DNA of 64,000 nucleotides, taken from Rhizobium sp. SSA_523. GTDB taxonomy: Bacteria > Pseudomonadota > Alphaproteobacteria > Rhizobiales > Rhizobiaceae. The translations under genes and the position numbers were made by a program. Shown here piece by piece: positions 1 through 7,916 of the stretch. Positions within the stretch are counted from its first letter, which is position 1, and each line of letters starts with the position of its first letter. The notes below the pieces were generated by a model, which was given only the letters and a program-made list of their open reading frames with translations, made no database searches and was not told the DNA's origin. Location of the stretch: NCBI RefSeq assembly GCF_030435705.1, contig NZ_CP129382.1, forward strand, positions 2,908,501 to 2,972,500, written 5' to 3'.

Positions 1-279
1 ACGCGCTGATGGTGCGCCGCCCTTTTGACAAGTGGCTGTCATGTCCGGCCGCTAGCCTGCCATTAGCCTTCCATGCCGGGCCTGCGACGCGGATCGGGAG
101 ACAAAGGCGAGAGGCCCGTGGCCGATCGCGACGAGCGCCTGCAGGCTTTCCGGAAAGATTGCGTGCAAAGAAATCCAGGATCGGAGGATTTGAAAGCGTC
201 GTGCAGCTTCTATATCCCTTCGTCTTGAGCTGATCCTTCGGCCCGCTGTTCTGCAGGGCGTCCATAGAGAGAAGTAAAG
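1..279. other. non-coding upstream region of ugd
   Basis: No gene is supported here. The reading frames present have no recognisable protein and overlap each other on opposite strands. A TTGACA hexamer lies at 25-30 but no matching -10 box follows at 16-18 bases, so I do not call a promoter. A purine-rich AGAGAAG just before 280 is the likely ribosome binding site of ugd. Confidence 0.5.
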
Positions 280-1596
280 ATGCGTATCACGATGATCGGT
301 GCCGGCTATGTTGGTCTGGTGTCTGGAGTTTGCTTTGCCGATTTCGGCCATGAGGTCACATGCGTCGACAATGTTGCAGAGAAGGTGGAGGCGCTGCGGG
401 CGGGCGCAATTCCGATCTATGAGCCTGGCCTGGACGAGCTGGTGAGATCGAATGTCAAGGCCGGGCGCCTGACCTTCACCACCGATCTGCAGGCCGCCGT
501 GGCCGATGCGGATGTCGTCTTCATTGCAGTCGGAACACCCTCTCGCCGTGGCGATGGCCATGCCGACCTGTCCTTCGTCTATGCCGCGGCACGCGACATT
601 GCCCATGCGATGAAAGGTTTCACCGTCGTCGTCACCAAATCGACCGTGCCGGTCGGCACCGGTGACGAGGTGGAACGGATCATCTCCTCCGAACGCCCGG
701 ATGCCGATTTCGCCGTGGTTTCCAATCCTGAATTCCTGCGCGAAGGCGCGGCGATTTCCGACTTCAAGCGGCCGGACCGGATCGTCATCGGTTCGGAAGA
801 CGAGCGGGCAACGGACGTGATGCGTGAGGTCTACCGGCCGCTCTACCTCAATTCCGCCCCGCTGTTCTTCTGCGACCGCCGCACGTCGGAACTCATCAAA
901 TATGCGGGCAATGCCTTTCTGGCCATGAAGATCACCTTCATCAACGAGATGGCCGATCTATGCGAAAAGGTCGGTGCCGATGTGCAGAAGGTGGCCAAGG
1001 GCATCGGCATGGACAAGCGCATCGGCGACAAGTTCCTGCATGCCGGACCCGGCTATGGCGGCTCCTGCTTCCCGAAGGATACGATGGCGCTGGTCAAGAC
1101 GGCTCAGGATTATGATGCCCCGGTGCGGCTGATCGAGACCACGGTTGCGGTGAATGACAGCCGCAAGCGGGCCATGGCTCGCAAGGTCGTCGCCGCCTGC
1201 GATGGCAATGTGCGCGACAAGAAGGTTGCCCTGCTGGGCCTGACCTTCAAGCCCAATACCGACGATATGCGCGACGCGCCCTCGATCTCCATCATTCAGG
1301 CGCTGCAGGATCACGGAGCGCATGTGCATGCCTATGATCCGGAGGGCATGGAGATTGCGCGCACCATGTTGCCGGGCGTCGAGTTCGGCACGGACCCTTA
1401 TCGCATTGCCGAAGGGGCCGATGTGCTCGTGCTGGTGACGGAGTGGGATGCGTTCCGCGCCCTGGATTTCCGGCGGCTGAAACAGATCATGGCGGCACCC
1501 GTGATGGTGGATCTGCGCAATGTCTACCCCTCCGAAGAGGTCATTCGCCATGGCTTCCGCTATGTCGGCGTCGGGCGCAAGACCGACCTTGACTGA
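280..1596 (+). CDS. ugd: UDP-glucose 6-dehydrogenase
   Basis: Oxidises UDP-glucose to UDP-glucuronate with two NAD+, supplying uronic acid for cell-surface polysaccharides (rkpK in rhizobia); cytoplasmic. The 438-residue protein starts with the Rossmann motif GAGYVGLVSG (residues 8-17) and has the catalytic cysteine at about 263 in GPGYGGSCFPKD. The C-terminal UDP-binding domain carries the family motif LGLTFKPNTDDMRDAPS (about 314-330). Length is normal for the UDP-glucose/GDP-mannose dehydrogenase family. It seems monocistronic: a tRNA with its own promoter follows and no partner gene overlaps it. The family assignment is secure; the exact polysaccharide pathway is inference. Confidence 0.96.
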   Translation: MRITMIGAGYVGLVSGVCFADFGHEVTCVDNVAEKVEALRAGAIPIYEPGLDELVRSNVKAGRLTFTTDLQAAVADADVVFIAVGTPSRRGDGHADLSFVYAAARDIAHAMKGFTVVVTKSTVPVGTGDEVERIISSERPDADFAVVSNPEFLREGAAISDFKRPDRIVIGSEDERATDVMREVYRPLYLNSAPLFFCDRRTSELIKYAGNAFLAMKITFINEMADLCEKVGADVQKVAKGIGMDKRIGDKFLHAGPGYGGSCFPKDTMALVKTAQDYDAPVRLIETTVAVNDSRKRAMARKVVAACDGNVRDKKVALLGLTFKPNTDDMRDAPSISIIQALQDHGAHVHAYDPEGMEIARTMLPGVEFGTDPYRIAEGADVLVLVTEWDAFRALDFRRLKQIMAAPVMVDLRNVYPSEEVIRHGFRYVGVGRKTDLD

Positions 1597-1672
1597 GATC
1601 CGGACGGTGAGACGGCGGCGGCTGGGACGAGGGTGCGAAGTGCCTTCGCGAAAAAAAAGCGCGGCAAGGAGC

Positions 1673-1701
1673 TTGTGCAATAAAAATCTGTCGTCTATAT
1701 G
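1673..1701 (+). promoter_or_regulatory. sigma-70-type promoter of tRNA-Pro
   Basis: TTGTGC at 1673-1678, a 17-base spacer and TATATG at 1696-1701, 14 bases before the mature tRNA 5' end. It matches the rhizobial CTTG-N-N / TATAT pattern also seen before ffs and rimP in this window. Confidence 0.65.
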
Positions 1702-1715
1702 GGCGCCACTGGTCA

Positions 1716-1792
1716 CGGAGTGTAGCGCAGTCTGGTAGCGCACCACGTTCGGGACGTGGGGGTCGAGTGTTCGAATCACTCCACTCCGACCA
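1716..1792 (+). tRNA. tRNA-Pro, anticodon CGG
   Basis: A 77-nt cloverleaf with CCA encoded. The acceptor stem is CGGAGUG paired with CACUCCG, the anticodon arm is CCACG/CGUGG with loop UUCGGGA, so the anticodon is CGG (1750-1752, reads CCG), and the T loop is GTTCGAATC. It is followed directly by an intrinsic terminator. Confidence 0.97.
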
Positions 1793-1795
1793 GCC

Positions 1796-1822
1796 GAAAG
1801 CCCCGCATTGCGGGGCTTTTTC
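1796..1822 (+). terminator. intrinsic terminator of tRNA-Pro
   Basis: Perfect stem AAAGCCCCGC / GCGGGGCTTT with a 3-base loop, followed by more T residues. It starts four bases after the tRNA CCA end. Confidence 0.9.
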
Positions 1823-1957
1823 GTTTTCGAAGCCGGGTCCCTTCGAGCCTCTCCGATCCAGACGCGCCGATTGCGTCTTTCCCCGTCACAGCGCCTGCCG
1901 AATATCGTCAAAGGATCTGAGGAAAGCCTGTCAAAGGCCCGCCAGTATCAGCCAAAA

Positions 1958-2011
1958 GTTCGCTAAGAGTTCGCCAAGGTTCGCCAGGCGTTTGCCAACA
2001 GTCTGCCAGGT
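1958..2011. repeat. five imperfect 10-11 bp tandem units
   Basis: Units GTTCGCTAAGA, GTTCGCCAAG, GTTCGCCAGGC, GTTTGCCAACA and GTCTGCCAGGT follow head to tail. The period is close to one DNA helical turn, so all units would lie on the same helix face. Function unknown. Confidence 0.7.
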
Positions 2012-2119
2012 GCCTGAGAGGCACGAGCGCGGATCATGACCCGCCCTTGGACGCAGGCCATGGGCGCTGCGTTCAGGCTGCGCAATCGCTTGTTTTGCGG
2101 CTTGTCCCCTGTCGGAAGG

Positions 2120-2133
2120 TTGATTCAGATCAA
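2120..2133. promoter_or_regulatory. FixK/Fnr box upstream of ccoN
   Basis: TTGATTCAGATCAA is a perfect match to the TTGAT-N4-ATCAA consensus bound by Fnr/FixK-type regulators. Its centre is about 100 bp before the ccoN start; a class II position (-41.5) would put the start site near 2168. It implies microaerobic activation of ccoNOQP. Confidence 0.9.
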
Positions 2134-2226
2134 GGCCCTGGTCCCCCGTCGATGAGATGGATTGTGGCGGAGGGGTGTGTCGATTTCGACATTCACCCCT
2201 GACTGTTCGCCTTTGGGGGATGTTCA

Positions 2227-3852
2227 ATGAACAACACCGTTCCAATCGTGGCGTTGACCGTGGGGGCGTTTCTGGCGCTTCTCGGGGCCGGCTTCGCCCA
2301 CGATAATCTGTTTGCCGCCCACATGTGGGTGCTTTTCTTTACGCTGACGGCCAGCATGATCGTCCTCCTGCGGCGGTTGAAATTTGCGCCTGCCGGCGCC
2401 AGGGCCGCCGCAATCGACCGCTCCGGCTATTTTGACGAAGTGGTCAAATATGGCGCCATCGCCACCACGTTCTGGGGCGTTGTCGGCTTTCTGGTCGGCG
2501 TCGTCGTCGCATTGCAGCTGGCCTTTCCGGATCTCAATATCGGACCGTGGTTCAACTTCGGCCGCATGCGGCCGCTGCACACCTCCGCCGTCATCTTTGC
2601 CTTCGGCGGGAACGCGCTGATCTGTACGTCGCTCTACGTCGTGCAGCGCACCTCGCGCGCCAGGCTGTTCGGCGGCGACGGCCTCGGCTGGTTCGTCTTC
2701 TGGGGCTATCAGCTCTTCATCGTCATGGCGGCCACCGGCTACCTCCTCGGCATCACGCAGGGGCGCGAATATGCCGAACCGGAATGGTATGTCGATCTCT
2801 GGCTGACCATCGTCTGGGTCGCCTATCTGGTCGCCTTCCTCGGCACGATCCTGATGCGCAAGGAACCGCATATCTACGTGGCGAACTGGTTCTACCTCGC
2901 CTTCATCGTCACGATCGCCATGCTGCATGTCGTGAACAATCTGGCCATTCCGGTCTCCTTCCTCGGGGTCAAGAGCTATTCGGCCTTTTCGGGCGTCCAG
3001 GATGCGCTGACCCAGTGGTGGTATGGCCACAATGCCGTCGGCTTCTTCCTCACGGCCGGCTTCCTCGGCATGATGTATTATTTCGTCCCCAAGCAGGCCG
3101 GACGGCCCGTCTACTCCTATCGCCTGTCGATCATCCACTTCTGGGCGCTGATCTTCATGTATATCTGGGCCGGCCCGCATCATCTGCACTATACGGCGCT
3201 GCCGGATTGGGCCCAGACGCTTGGCATGGTCTTCTCGATCATGCTGTGGATGCCCTCCTGGGGCGGTATGATCAACGGTCTGATGACGCTCTCGGGCGCC
3301 TGGGACAAGATCCGCACAGACCCGATCATCCGCATGATGGTCATTGCCATCGCCTTCTACGGCATGTCGACCTTCGAAGGGCCGATGATGTCGGTCAAGG
3401 CGGTCAATTCGCTCAGCCATTATACCGACTGGACGATCGGCCATGTGCATTCCGGCGCGCTCGGCTGGGTGGGCATGATCTCCTTCGGCGCGGTCTATTT
3501 CCTCGTTCCCAAGCTCTGGAACCGCAACCGGCTCTACAGCCTGGCCATGGTCAACTGGCACTTCTGGCTCGCCACGCTCGGTATCGTCGTCTACGCCGCC
3601 GTCATGTGGGTGGCCGGCGTCCAGCAGGGCCTGATGTGGCGCGAATATGATGATCAGGGCTTCCTGGTCTATTCCTTCGCCGAAGCCGTCGCGGCCATGT
3701 TCCCCTATTACGTGCTGCGTGCCGTCGGTGGCGCCATGTATCTGGCGGGTTCGCTCATCATGGCCTTCAACATCACCATGACCATCCTCGGCTACGAACG
3801 GAAGGAGGCCCTTCCAGGGGCCATGCCCGCCGGTCTGCAGCCTGCCGAATAA
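2227..3852 (+). CDS. ccoN: cbb3-type cytochrome c oxidase subunit I
   Basis: Catalytic haem-copper subunit of the high-affinity cbb3 terminal oxidase (fixN), used for respiration at low oxygen. 541 residues with about 12-14 hydrophobic helices. The binuclear-centre region shows [12 protein letters not shown] (CuB histidine) and WAGPHHLHY (paired histidines), and the C-terminal part has the haem-ligand segment [12 protein letters not shown]. Length and motifs are normal. ATG at 2227 follows a short purine-rich stretch. It is the first gene of ccoNOQP and the FixK/Fnr box at 2120-2133 drives it. Confidence 0.97.
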   Translation: MNNTVPIVALTVGAFLALLGAGFAHDNLFAAHMWVLFFTLTASMIVLLRRLKFAPAGARAAAIDRSGYFDEVVKYGAIATTFWGVVGFLVGVVVALQLAFPDLNIGPWFNFGRMRPLHTSAVIFAFGGNALICTSLYVVQRTSRARLFGGDGLGWFVFWGYQLFIVMAATGYLLGITQGREYAEPEWYVDLWLTIVWVAYLVAFLGTILMRKEPHIYVANWFYLAFIVTIAMLHVVNNLAIPVSFLGVKSYSAFSGVQDALTQWWYGHNAVGFFLTAGFLGMMYYFVPKQAGRPVYSYRLSIIHFWALIFMYIWAGPHHLHYTALPDWAQTLGMVFSIMLWMPSWGGMINGLMTLSGAWDKIRTDPIIRMMVIAIAFYGMSTFEGPMMSVKAVNSLSHYTDWTIGHVHSGALGWVGMISFGAVYFLVPKLWNRNRLYSLAMVNWHFWLATLGIVVYAAVMWVAGVQQGLMWREYDDQGFLVYSFAEAVAAMFPYYVLRAVGGAMYLAGSLIMAFNITMTILGYERKEALPGAMPAGLQPAE

Positions 3853-3864
3853 GGAGTGATGTCC

Positions 3865-4596
3865 ATGTCACTTATGGATAAACATCAATATATCGAGCGC
3901 AACGCGACCCTGCTCCTCGTCGGCTCGCTGCTGGTCGTCTCGATCGGCGGCATCGTGGAAATCGCGCCTCTCTTCTATATCGAGAACACGATCGAGAAAG
4001 TGGAAGGCATGCGTCCCTACACGCCGCTGGAGCTGGCCGGGCGCGACATCTATATTCGCGAGGGGTGCTACGTCTGTCACAGCCAGATGATCCGCCCCTT
4101 CCGCGACGAGGTCGAGCGCTATGGCCACTACAGCCTCGCGGCTGAGAGCATGTATGACCATCCCTTCCAGTGGGGATCGAAGCGCACCGGGCCGGATCTC
4201 GCCCGCGTCGGCGATCGCTATTCCAACGAATGGCACGTCCAGCATCTGATCCGGCCGCGCGATGTCGTGCCGGAATCGGTCATGCCGAGCTATGCCTTTC
4301 TGAAGGAGACACCGCTGAAGGTGACGGATGTGACCCTCAATCTGAAGGCCAACCGTCTGGTGGGCGTCCCCTATTCCGACGAGATGCTGGAGAATGCGAA
4401 GGCGGATCTGGTTGCCCAAGCCAAGCCCGATGCGGATACCACCGCCCTTCTTGCGCGCTATCCGAAAGCCAAGGTGGGCGATTTCGATGGAGACCCCGCC
4501 CATCTGACCGAAATGGATGCGCTGGTCGCCTATCTCCAGATGCTTGGCACGCTGGTCGACTTCTCGACCTATGACGATGCCACCGGCTATCGGTGA
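3865..4596 (+). CDS. ccoO: cbb3-type cytochrome c oxidase subunit II (mono-haem c)
   Basis: Membrane-anchored mono-haem cytochrome c subunit (fixO) that passes electrons to CcoN. 243 residues. One N-terminal transmembrane anchor lies at about 12-33, the haem c motif CYVCH at residues 68-72, and a later methionine is the likely axial ligand. I chose ATG 3865 because AAGGAG at 3851-3856 sits 8 bases before it; the GTG at 3856 overlaps that site and ATG 3859 is only two bases from it. Second gene of the ccoNOQP operon. Confidence 0.96.
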   Translation: MSLMDKHQYIERNATLLLVGSLLVVSIGGIVEIAPLFYIENTIEKVEGMRPYTPLELAGRDIYIREGCYVCHSQMIRPFRDEVERYGHYSLAAESMYDHPFQWGSKRTGPDLARVGDRYSNEWHVQHLIRPRDVVPESVMPSYAFLKETPLKVTDVTLNLKANRLVGVPYSDEMLENAKADLVAQAKPDADTTALLARYPKAKVGDFDGDPAHLTEMDALVAYLQMLGTLVDFSTYDDATGYR

Positions 4597-4607
4597 GGGA
4601 GGCGGCA

Positions 4608-4760
4608 ATGGAAATCTACACGGCAATGCGTCACTTCGCCGATAGCTGGGGCCTGCTCGCCATGGCCCTCTTCTTCATCGGCGTCGTGATCGTCACCCTG
4701 CTGCCCGGCGCCAAGTCCTCGGCGCGTGAGGCTGCCAAAATCCCTCTGAAGGAGGATTGA
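4608..4760 (+). CDS. ccoQ: cbb3-type oxidase small subunit CcoQ
   Basis: A 50-residue protein with one transmembrane helix (about 15-32) and a short charged tail ending KIPLKED, the usual shape of CcoQ/FixQ, which stabilises the assembled cbb3 complex. It lies between ccoO (11-base gap) and ccoP, with GAGGGAGG just upstream of ATG 4608. Identification rests on size, topology and position, because CcoQ sequences are poorly conserved. Confidence 0.93.
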   Translation: MEIYTAMRHFADSWGLLAMALFFIGVVIVTLLPGAKSSAREAAKIPLKED

Positions 4761-4762
4761 TC

Positions 4763-5626
4763 ATGGCGGACAAACATATTGATGACATCAGCGGCGTCGA
4801 AACCACCGGCCATGAGTGGGACGGCATTCGCGAGCTGAACAATCCGCTGCCGCGCTGGTGGTTGTGGACCTTCTACGCCACGATCATCTGGTCGATTGCC
4901 TATACGGTCATCTACCCCGCATGGCCGCTCCTGACGGATGCGACCAAGGGCGTGCTGGGCTATTCCAGCCGCGGCGAACTGGCCGCCGAAATGGTCAGTG
5001 CCAAGGCGGCGCAAGCCGGCATCAGCGATCGCATCGCCAGCGCATCGCTCGAGGAGATCCTGGCCGATCCGCAATTGACGCAGTTCGCCACTGCCGCCGG
5101 TGCGGCAGCCTTCAAGGTGAATTGCGTCCAGTGCCATGGTTCGGGAGCCGCCGGTGGAGCCGGCTATCCCAACCTCAACGACGATGACTGGCTGTGGGGC
5201 GGCAATATCGAGGCCATTCACCAGACAATCGCCCATGGCGTTCGCTTCGCCGATGATACCGAAGCGCGCTTTTCCGAAATGCCGGCCTTTGCCGATATCC
5301 TGAAACCGGAAGAAGTGCGCCAGGTGGCGGCCTATGTCGTCAGCCTGACGAAAACGCCGCGCGACACGCAGATGATCGAGCCGGGCAAGCAGATCTTCAT
5401 CGACAATTGCGCGTCCTGTCACGGCGAAGACGCCAAGGGCAATCGGGAGTTCGGCGCGCCGAACCTTGCCGACGCCATCTGGCTGAAGGTGAAGGACGAA
5501 GCCGAGATCGCCCAGCAGATCCGCCAGCCCAAGCATGGCGTGATGCCGGCCTGGCAGGTGCGGTTGGGGGATGCGACCGTCAAGGAACTCGCGGTCTACA
5601 TCCATTCCTTGGGTGGCGGTGAATAG
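4763..5626 (+). CDS. ccoP: cbb3-type cytochrome c oxidase subunit III (di-haem c)
   Basis: Di-haem cytochrome c subunit (fixP) that receives electrons from soluble or membrane cytochrome c. 287 residues. The N-terminal family motif NNPLPRWW (about 29-36) precedes a single transmembrane helix, then two cytochrome c domains with CVQCH at 121-125 and CASCH at 216-220. ATG 4763 follows AAGGAGG at the 3' end of ccoQ; the in-frame TTG six bases upstream is less likely. It closes the structural operon, with a strong hairpin after it. Confidence 0.97.
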   Translation: MADKHIDDISGVETTGHEWDGIRELNNPLPRWWLWTFYATIIWSIAYTVIYPAWPLLTDATKGVLGYSSRGELAAEMVSAKAAQAGISDRIASASLEEILADPQLTQFATAAGAAAFKVNCVQCHGSGAAGGAGYPNLNDDDWLWGGNIEAIHQTIAHGVRFADDTEARFSEMPAFADILKPEEVRQVAAYVVSLTKTPRDTQMIEPGKQIFIDNCASCHGEDAKGNREFGAPNLADAIWLKVKDEAEIAQQIRQPKHGVMPAWQVRLGDATVKELAVYIHSLGGGE

Positions 5627-5652
5627 GCGGACCCTTGTAGAGCACCGTCAGC

Positions 5653-5685
5653 AGGGCGGCCGGGGAGACATGCCCCGGCCGCCCT
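5653..5685 (+). terminator. hairpin terminator after ccoP
   Basis: Perfect 13-bp stem, arms AGGGCGGCCGGGG and CCCCGGCCGCCCT, with a 7-base loop, 26 bases after the ccoP stop. Only a short T-rich tail follows (TAGTCTTGT), so termination may be partial. It separates ccoNOQP from ccoG-fixHIS. Confidence 0.75.
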
Positions 5686-5749
5686 TAGTCTTGTCCGGCA
5701 CGGCGGGACGGCGCAGGCCGCCTCCGGTAAAGCGGCAGTGTCTTGCGAG

Positions 5750-5763
5750 TTGATTTCGGTCAA
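5750..5763. promoter_or_regulatory. FixK/Fnr box upstream of ccoG
   Basis: TTGATTTCGGTCAA matches TTGAT-N4-ATCAA at 9 of 10 positions. Its centre is about 58 bp before the ccoG start at 5815, which fits a class II site with a short leader. It shows that the maturation genes are co-regulated with the oxidase. Confidence 0.85.
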
Positions 5764-5814
5764 GGCAGGGTGGAGCCATTCCAGCCAAGGTCGGATCCGA
5801 TGAAGGATTTGACC

Positions 5815-7422
5815 ATGTCTCTCGAAACAGCGCAGTCACAGCAACACAATGCGGATCAGGCAGGAAGCGCTTCGGACGCCGCAGGCCCGCCGCGGCCTTT
5901 TTCCACGTCTCCGGAGCCGCTGCCGGAGCCGTTATATGAGGCACGGCGCAAGATCTTCCCGAAGCGGGCTGAGGGGCGGTTCCGCCGCTTCAAATGGCTT
6001 GTCATGCTGATCACGCTCGGCATTTATTACCTCACACCCTGGATCCGCTGGGACCGCGGTCCCTATGCGCCGGATCAAGCCGTCCTCGTCGATCTGGCCG
6101 GCCGCCGCTTCTACTTTTTCTTCATCGAAATCTGGCCGCAGGAATTCTTCTTCGTCGCCGGGCTTCTGGTCATGGCCGGCTTCGGTCTTTTCCTCGTCAC
6201 CTCCGCGGTCGGACGCGCCTGGTGTGGCTATACCTGTCCGCAAACCGTGTGGGTGGACCTGTTTCTGGTCGTGGAACGTTTCATTGAAGGCGACCGCAAT
6301 GCCCGCATGAAACTGGATGCAGCGCCCTGGAGCGCCACCAAGATCTGGAAACGCTCCGTCAAGCACGCGATCTGGCTGGCAATCGCGGTAGCGACCGGCG
6401 GCGCCTGGATCTTCTACTTTGCCGATGCGCCCTCACTCGCCTTCGACTTCGTCACCGGCCACGCCAATGTCGTCGCCTATTCGACCGTCGCCGTCTTGAC
6501 GGCCACCACCTATCTGCTTGGCGGCTTGATGCGCGAGCAGGTGTGCATCTATATGTGTCCCTGGCCGCGCATCCAGGGGGCCATGCTGGATGAAAATTCG
6601 CTCGTCGTCACCTATAACGACTGGCGCGGCGAGCCGCGCGGCAAGCACGCCAAGAAGGCGGCAGCGGCAAACCAGGCGGTGGGCGATTGCGTGGATTGCA
6701 ATGCCTGCGTCGCCGTCTGTCCCATGGGCATCGATATCCGGGACGGCCAGCAACTGGCCTGCATCACCTGCGCCCTGTGCATCGACGCCTGTGACGGCGT
6801 GATGGACAAGCTCGGTCGCGAGAGAGGCCTGATCGCCTATGCGACGCTGAACGAATATCAAGCAAATATGGCGCTTGCCACCGATCAGGGGCGCAGCGCG
6901 ATCGATCCCGGCCGGGTGCGCGATCAGGATGGCAGCTTTTCCGACAAGGTCCGCCACTTCGATTGGCGTGTCATCTTCCGGCCCCGCACCCTCGTCTATA
7001 TGGGCGTCTGGACCGCCGTCGGCATCGGTCTCCTGGTCGCCCTGCTCAGCCGCGACCGGTTGGAGATCAACGTGATCCATGACCGCAACCCGCAATATGT
7101 GCTGGAATCGGATGGCTCCATCCGCAACGGCTATACGATCCGCCTCCTCAACATGGTGCCGGAACCGCGCACGGTCCTCCTGTCGCTCGATGGCCTGACG
7201 GGCGCGACGATGAAGATCCCGCTCATCTCCAACGATTTTGCCGACCGCACCTTCGCCATTCCTGTCGAGCCGGACAAGGCCACGGCCGTCAAGGTCTTCG
7301 TCACTCTGCCGGCACAGGCGGCGGAGAACGCGCGCGAAGGCTTCCGCTTCATCGCCGAGGACCGGTCCAGCCATGAGCGCGATGTCTACAATGCCACCTT
7401 CAACGCCCCGGGAGCCAGATGA
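5815..7422 (+). CDS. ccoG: cbb3 oxidase assembly protein CcoG (FixG), 4Fe-4S ferredoxin-type
   Basis: Polytopic membrane iron-sulfur protein needed for cbb3 assembly; related proteins reduce Cu(II) for the copper centre. 535 residues with about five hydrophobic helices. Cysteine motifs CGYTCPQ and CIYMCPWPR lie in the membrane part, followed by two ferredoxin clusters (CVDCNACVAVCP and CITCALCIDAC). The C-terminal part is an immunoglobulin-like domain. ATG 5815 is preceded by AAGGA at 7 bases and lies downstream of the FixK box; an in-frame TTG at 5743 is upstream of the box and is rejected. Its stop overlaps fixH. Confidence 0.95.
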   Translation: MSLETAQSQQHNADQAGSASDAAGPPRPFSTSPEPLPEPLYEARRKIFPKRAEGRFRRFKWLVMLITLGIYYLTPWIRWDRGPYAPDQAVLVDLAGRRFYFFFIEIWPQEFFFVAGLLVMAGFGLFLVTSAVGRAWCGYTCPQTVWVDLFLVVERFIEGDRNARMKLDAAPWSATKIWKRSVKHAIWLAIAVATGGAWIFYFADAPSLAFDFVTGHANVVAYSTVAVLTATTYLLGGLMREQVCIYMCPWPRIQGAMLDENSLVVTYNDWRGEPRGKHAKKAAAANQAVGDCVDCNACVAVCPMGIDIRDGQQLACITCALCIDACDGVMDKLGRERGLIAYATLNEYQANMALATDQGRSAIDPGRVRDQDGSFSDKVRHFDWRVIFRPRTLVYMGVWTAVGIGLLVALLSRDRLEINVIHDRNPQYVLESDGSIRNGYTIRLLNMVPEPRTVLLSLDGLTGATMKIPLISNDFADRTFAIPVEPDKATAVKVFVTLPAQAAENAREGFRFIAEDRSSHERDVYNATFNAPGAR

Positions 7423-7916
7423 TGAACGCGCGGCACGCAAAGGAATTCCAATTCACCGGCTGGCATATGCTTGCCGTGATCTGCCTGTTCTTCGGAACGA
7501 TCATCTCGGTCAACCTGTACATGGCCTATCAGGCCGTCCACAGCTGGAGCGGAATCGTGGTGGAAAACACCTATGTCGCCAGCCAGCAGTTCAATGCCAA
7601 GGTCGCCGAAGCGAAAAAACTGGGTGCGACCGGCATCGCCGGCGCGATTTCTGTCGATCGCTCGACGATCCGCTATACGATCGCCGACGCGTCCGGAGCT
7701 CCGGTCGAGGCGGAGCGCGTCACGGCCAGTTTCCGCCGTCCGGTCGGCGACCATCAGGATTTCGAGGTCGAGCTTGCCGGCCTCGGTCGTGGCGTCTTCG
7801 AAAACAACCGCGCGGTCCTGCCCGGGCATTGGATCGTCGAGATCTCCGCGCTGCAGGGCGGCGAGCGCATCCTCCACCATACCCAGCGCGTCGCGATTGC
7901 CGAGGGCGGACAATGA
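7419..7916 (+). CDS. fixH: FixH (CcoH) cbb3 oxidase assembly protein
   Basis: 165-residue membrane protein with one N-terminal transmembrane helix (about 15-36: MLAVICLFFGTIISVNLYMA) and a periplasmic domain. FixH proteins help FixI deliver copper to the cbb3 oxidase and assist assembly. The start overlaps the ccoG stop (ATGATGA) and the stop overlaps fixI (ATGA), so translation is probably coupled through the whole fixGHIS operon. A second ATG at 7422 is equally possible. Confidence 0.93.
   Translation: MMNARHAKEFQFTGWHMLAVICLFFGTIISVNLYMAYQAVHSWSGIVVENTYVASQQFNAKVAEAKKLGATGIAGAISVDRSTIRYTIADASGAPVEAERVTASFRRPVGDHQDFEVELAGLGRGVFENNRAVLPGHWIVEISALQGGERILHHTQRVAIAEGGQ

Larger units (their letters stand above)
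1823..2226. other. intergenic region upstream of ccoN
   Basis: About 400 bases without a supported gene. It holds a run of 10-11 bp imperfect repeats (1958-2011) and a perfect FixK/Fnr box (2120-2133). The antisense frame through it is repeat-derived and overlaps ccoN, so it is not called. Confidence 0.6.

Noticed and set aside
7238..7912. Upstream extension of FixI
   Set aside because: The in-frame region overlaps ccoG and fixH, which are clearly coded in other frames; ATG 7913 overlaps the fixH stop.
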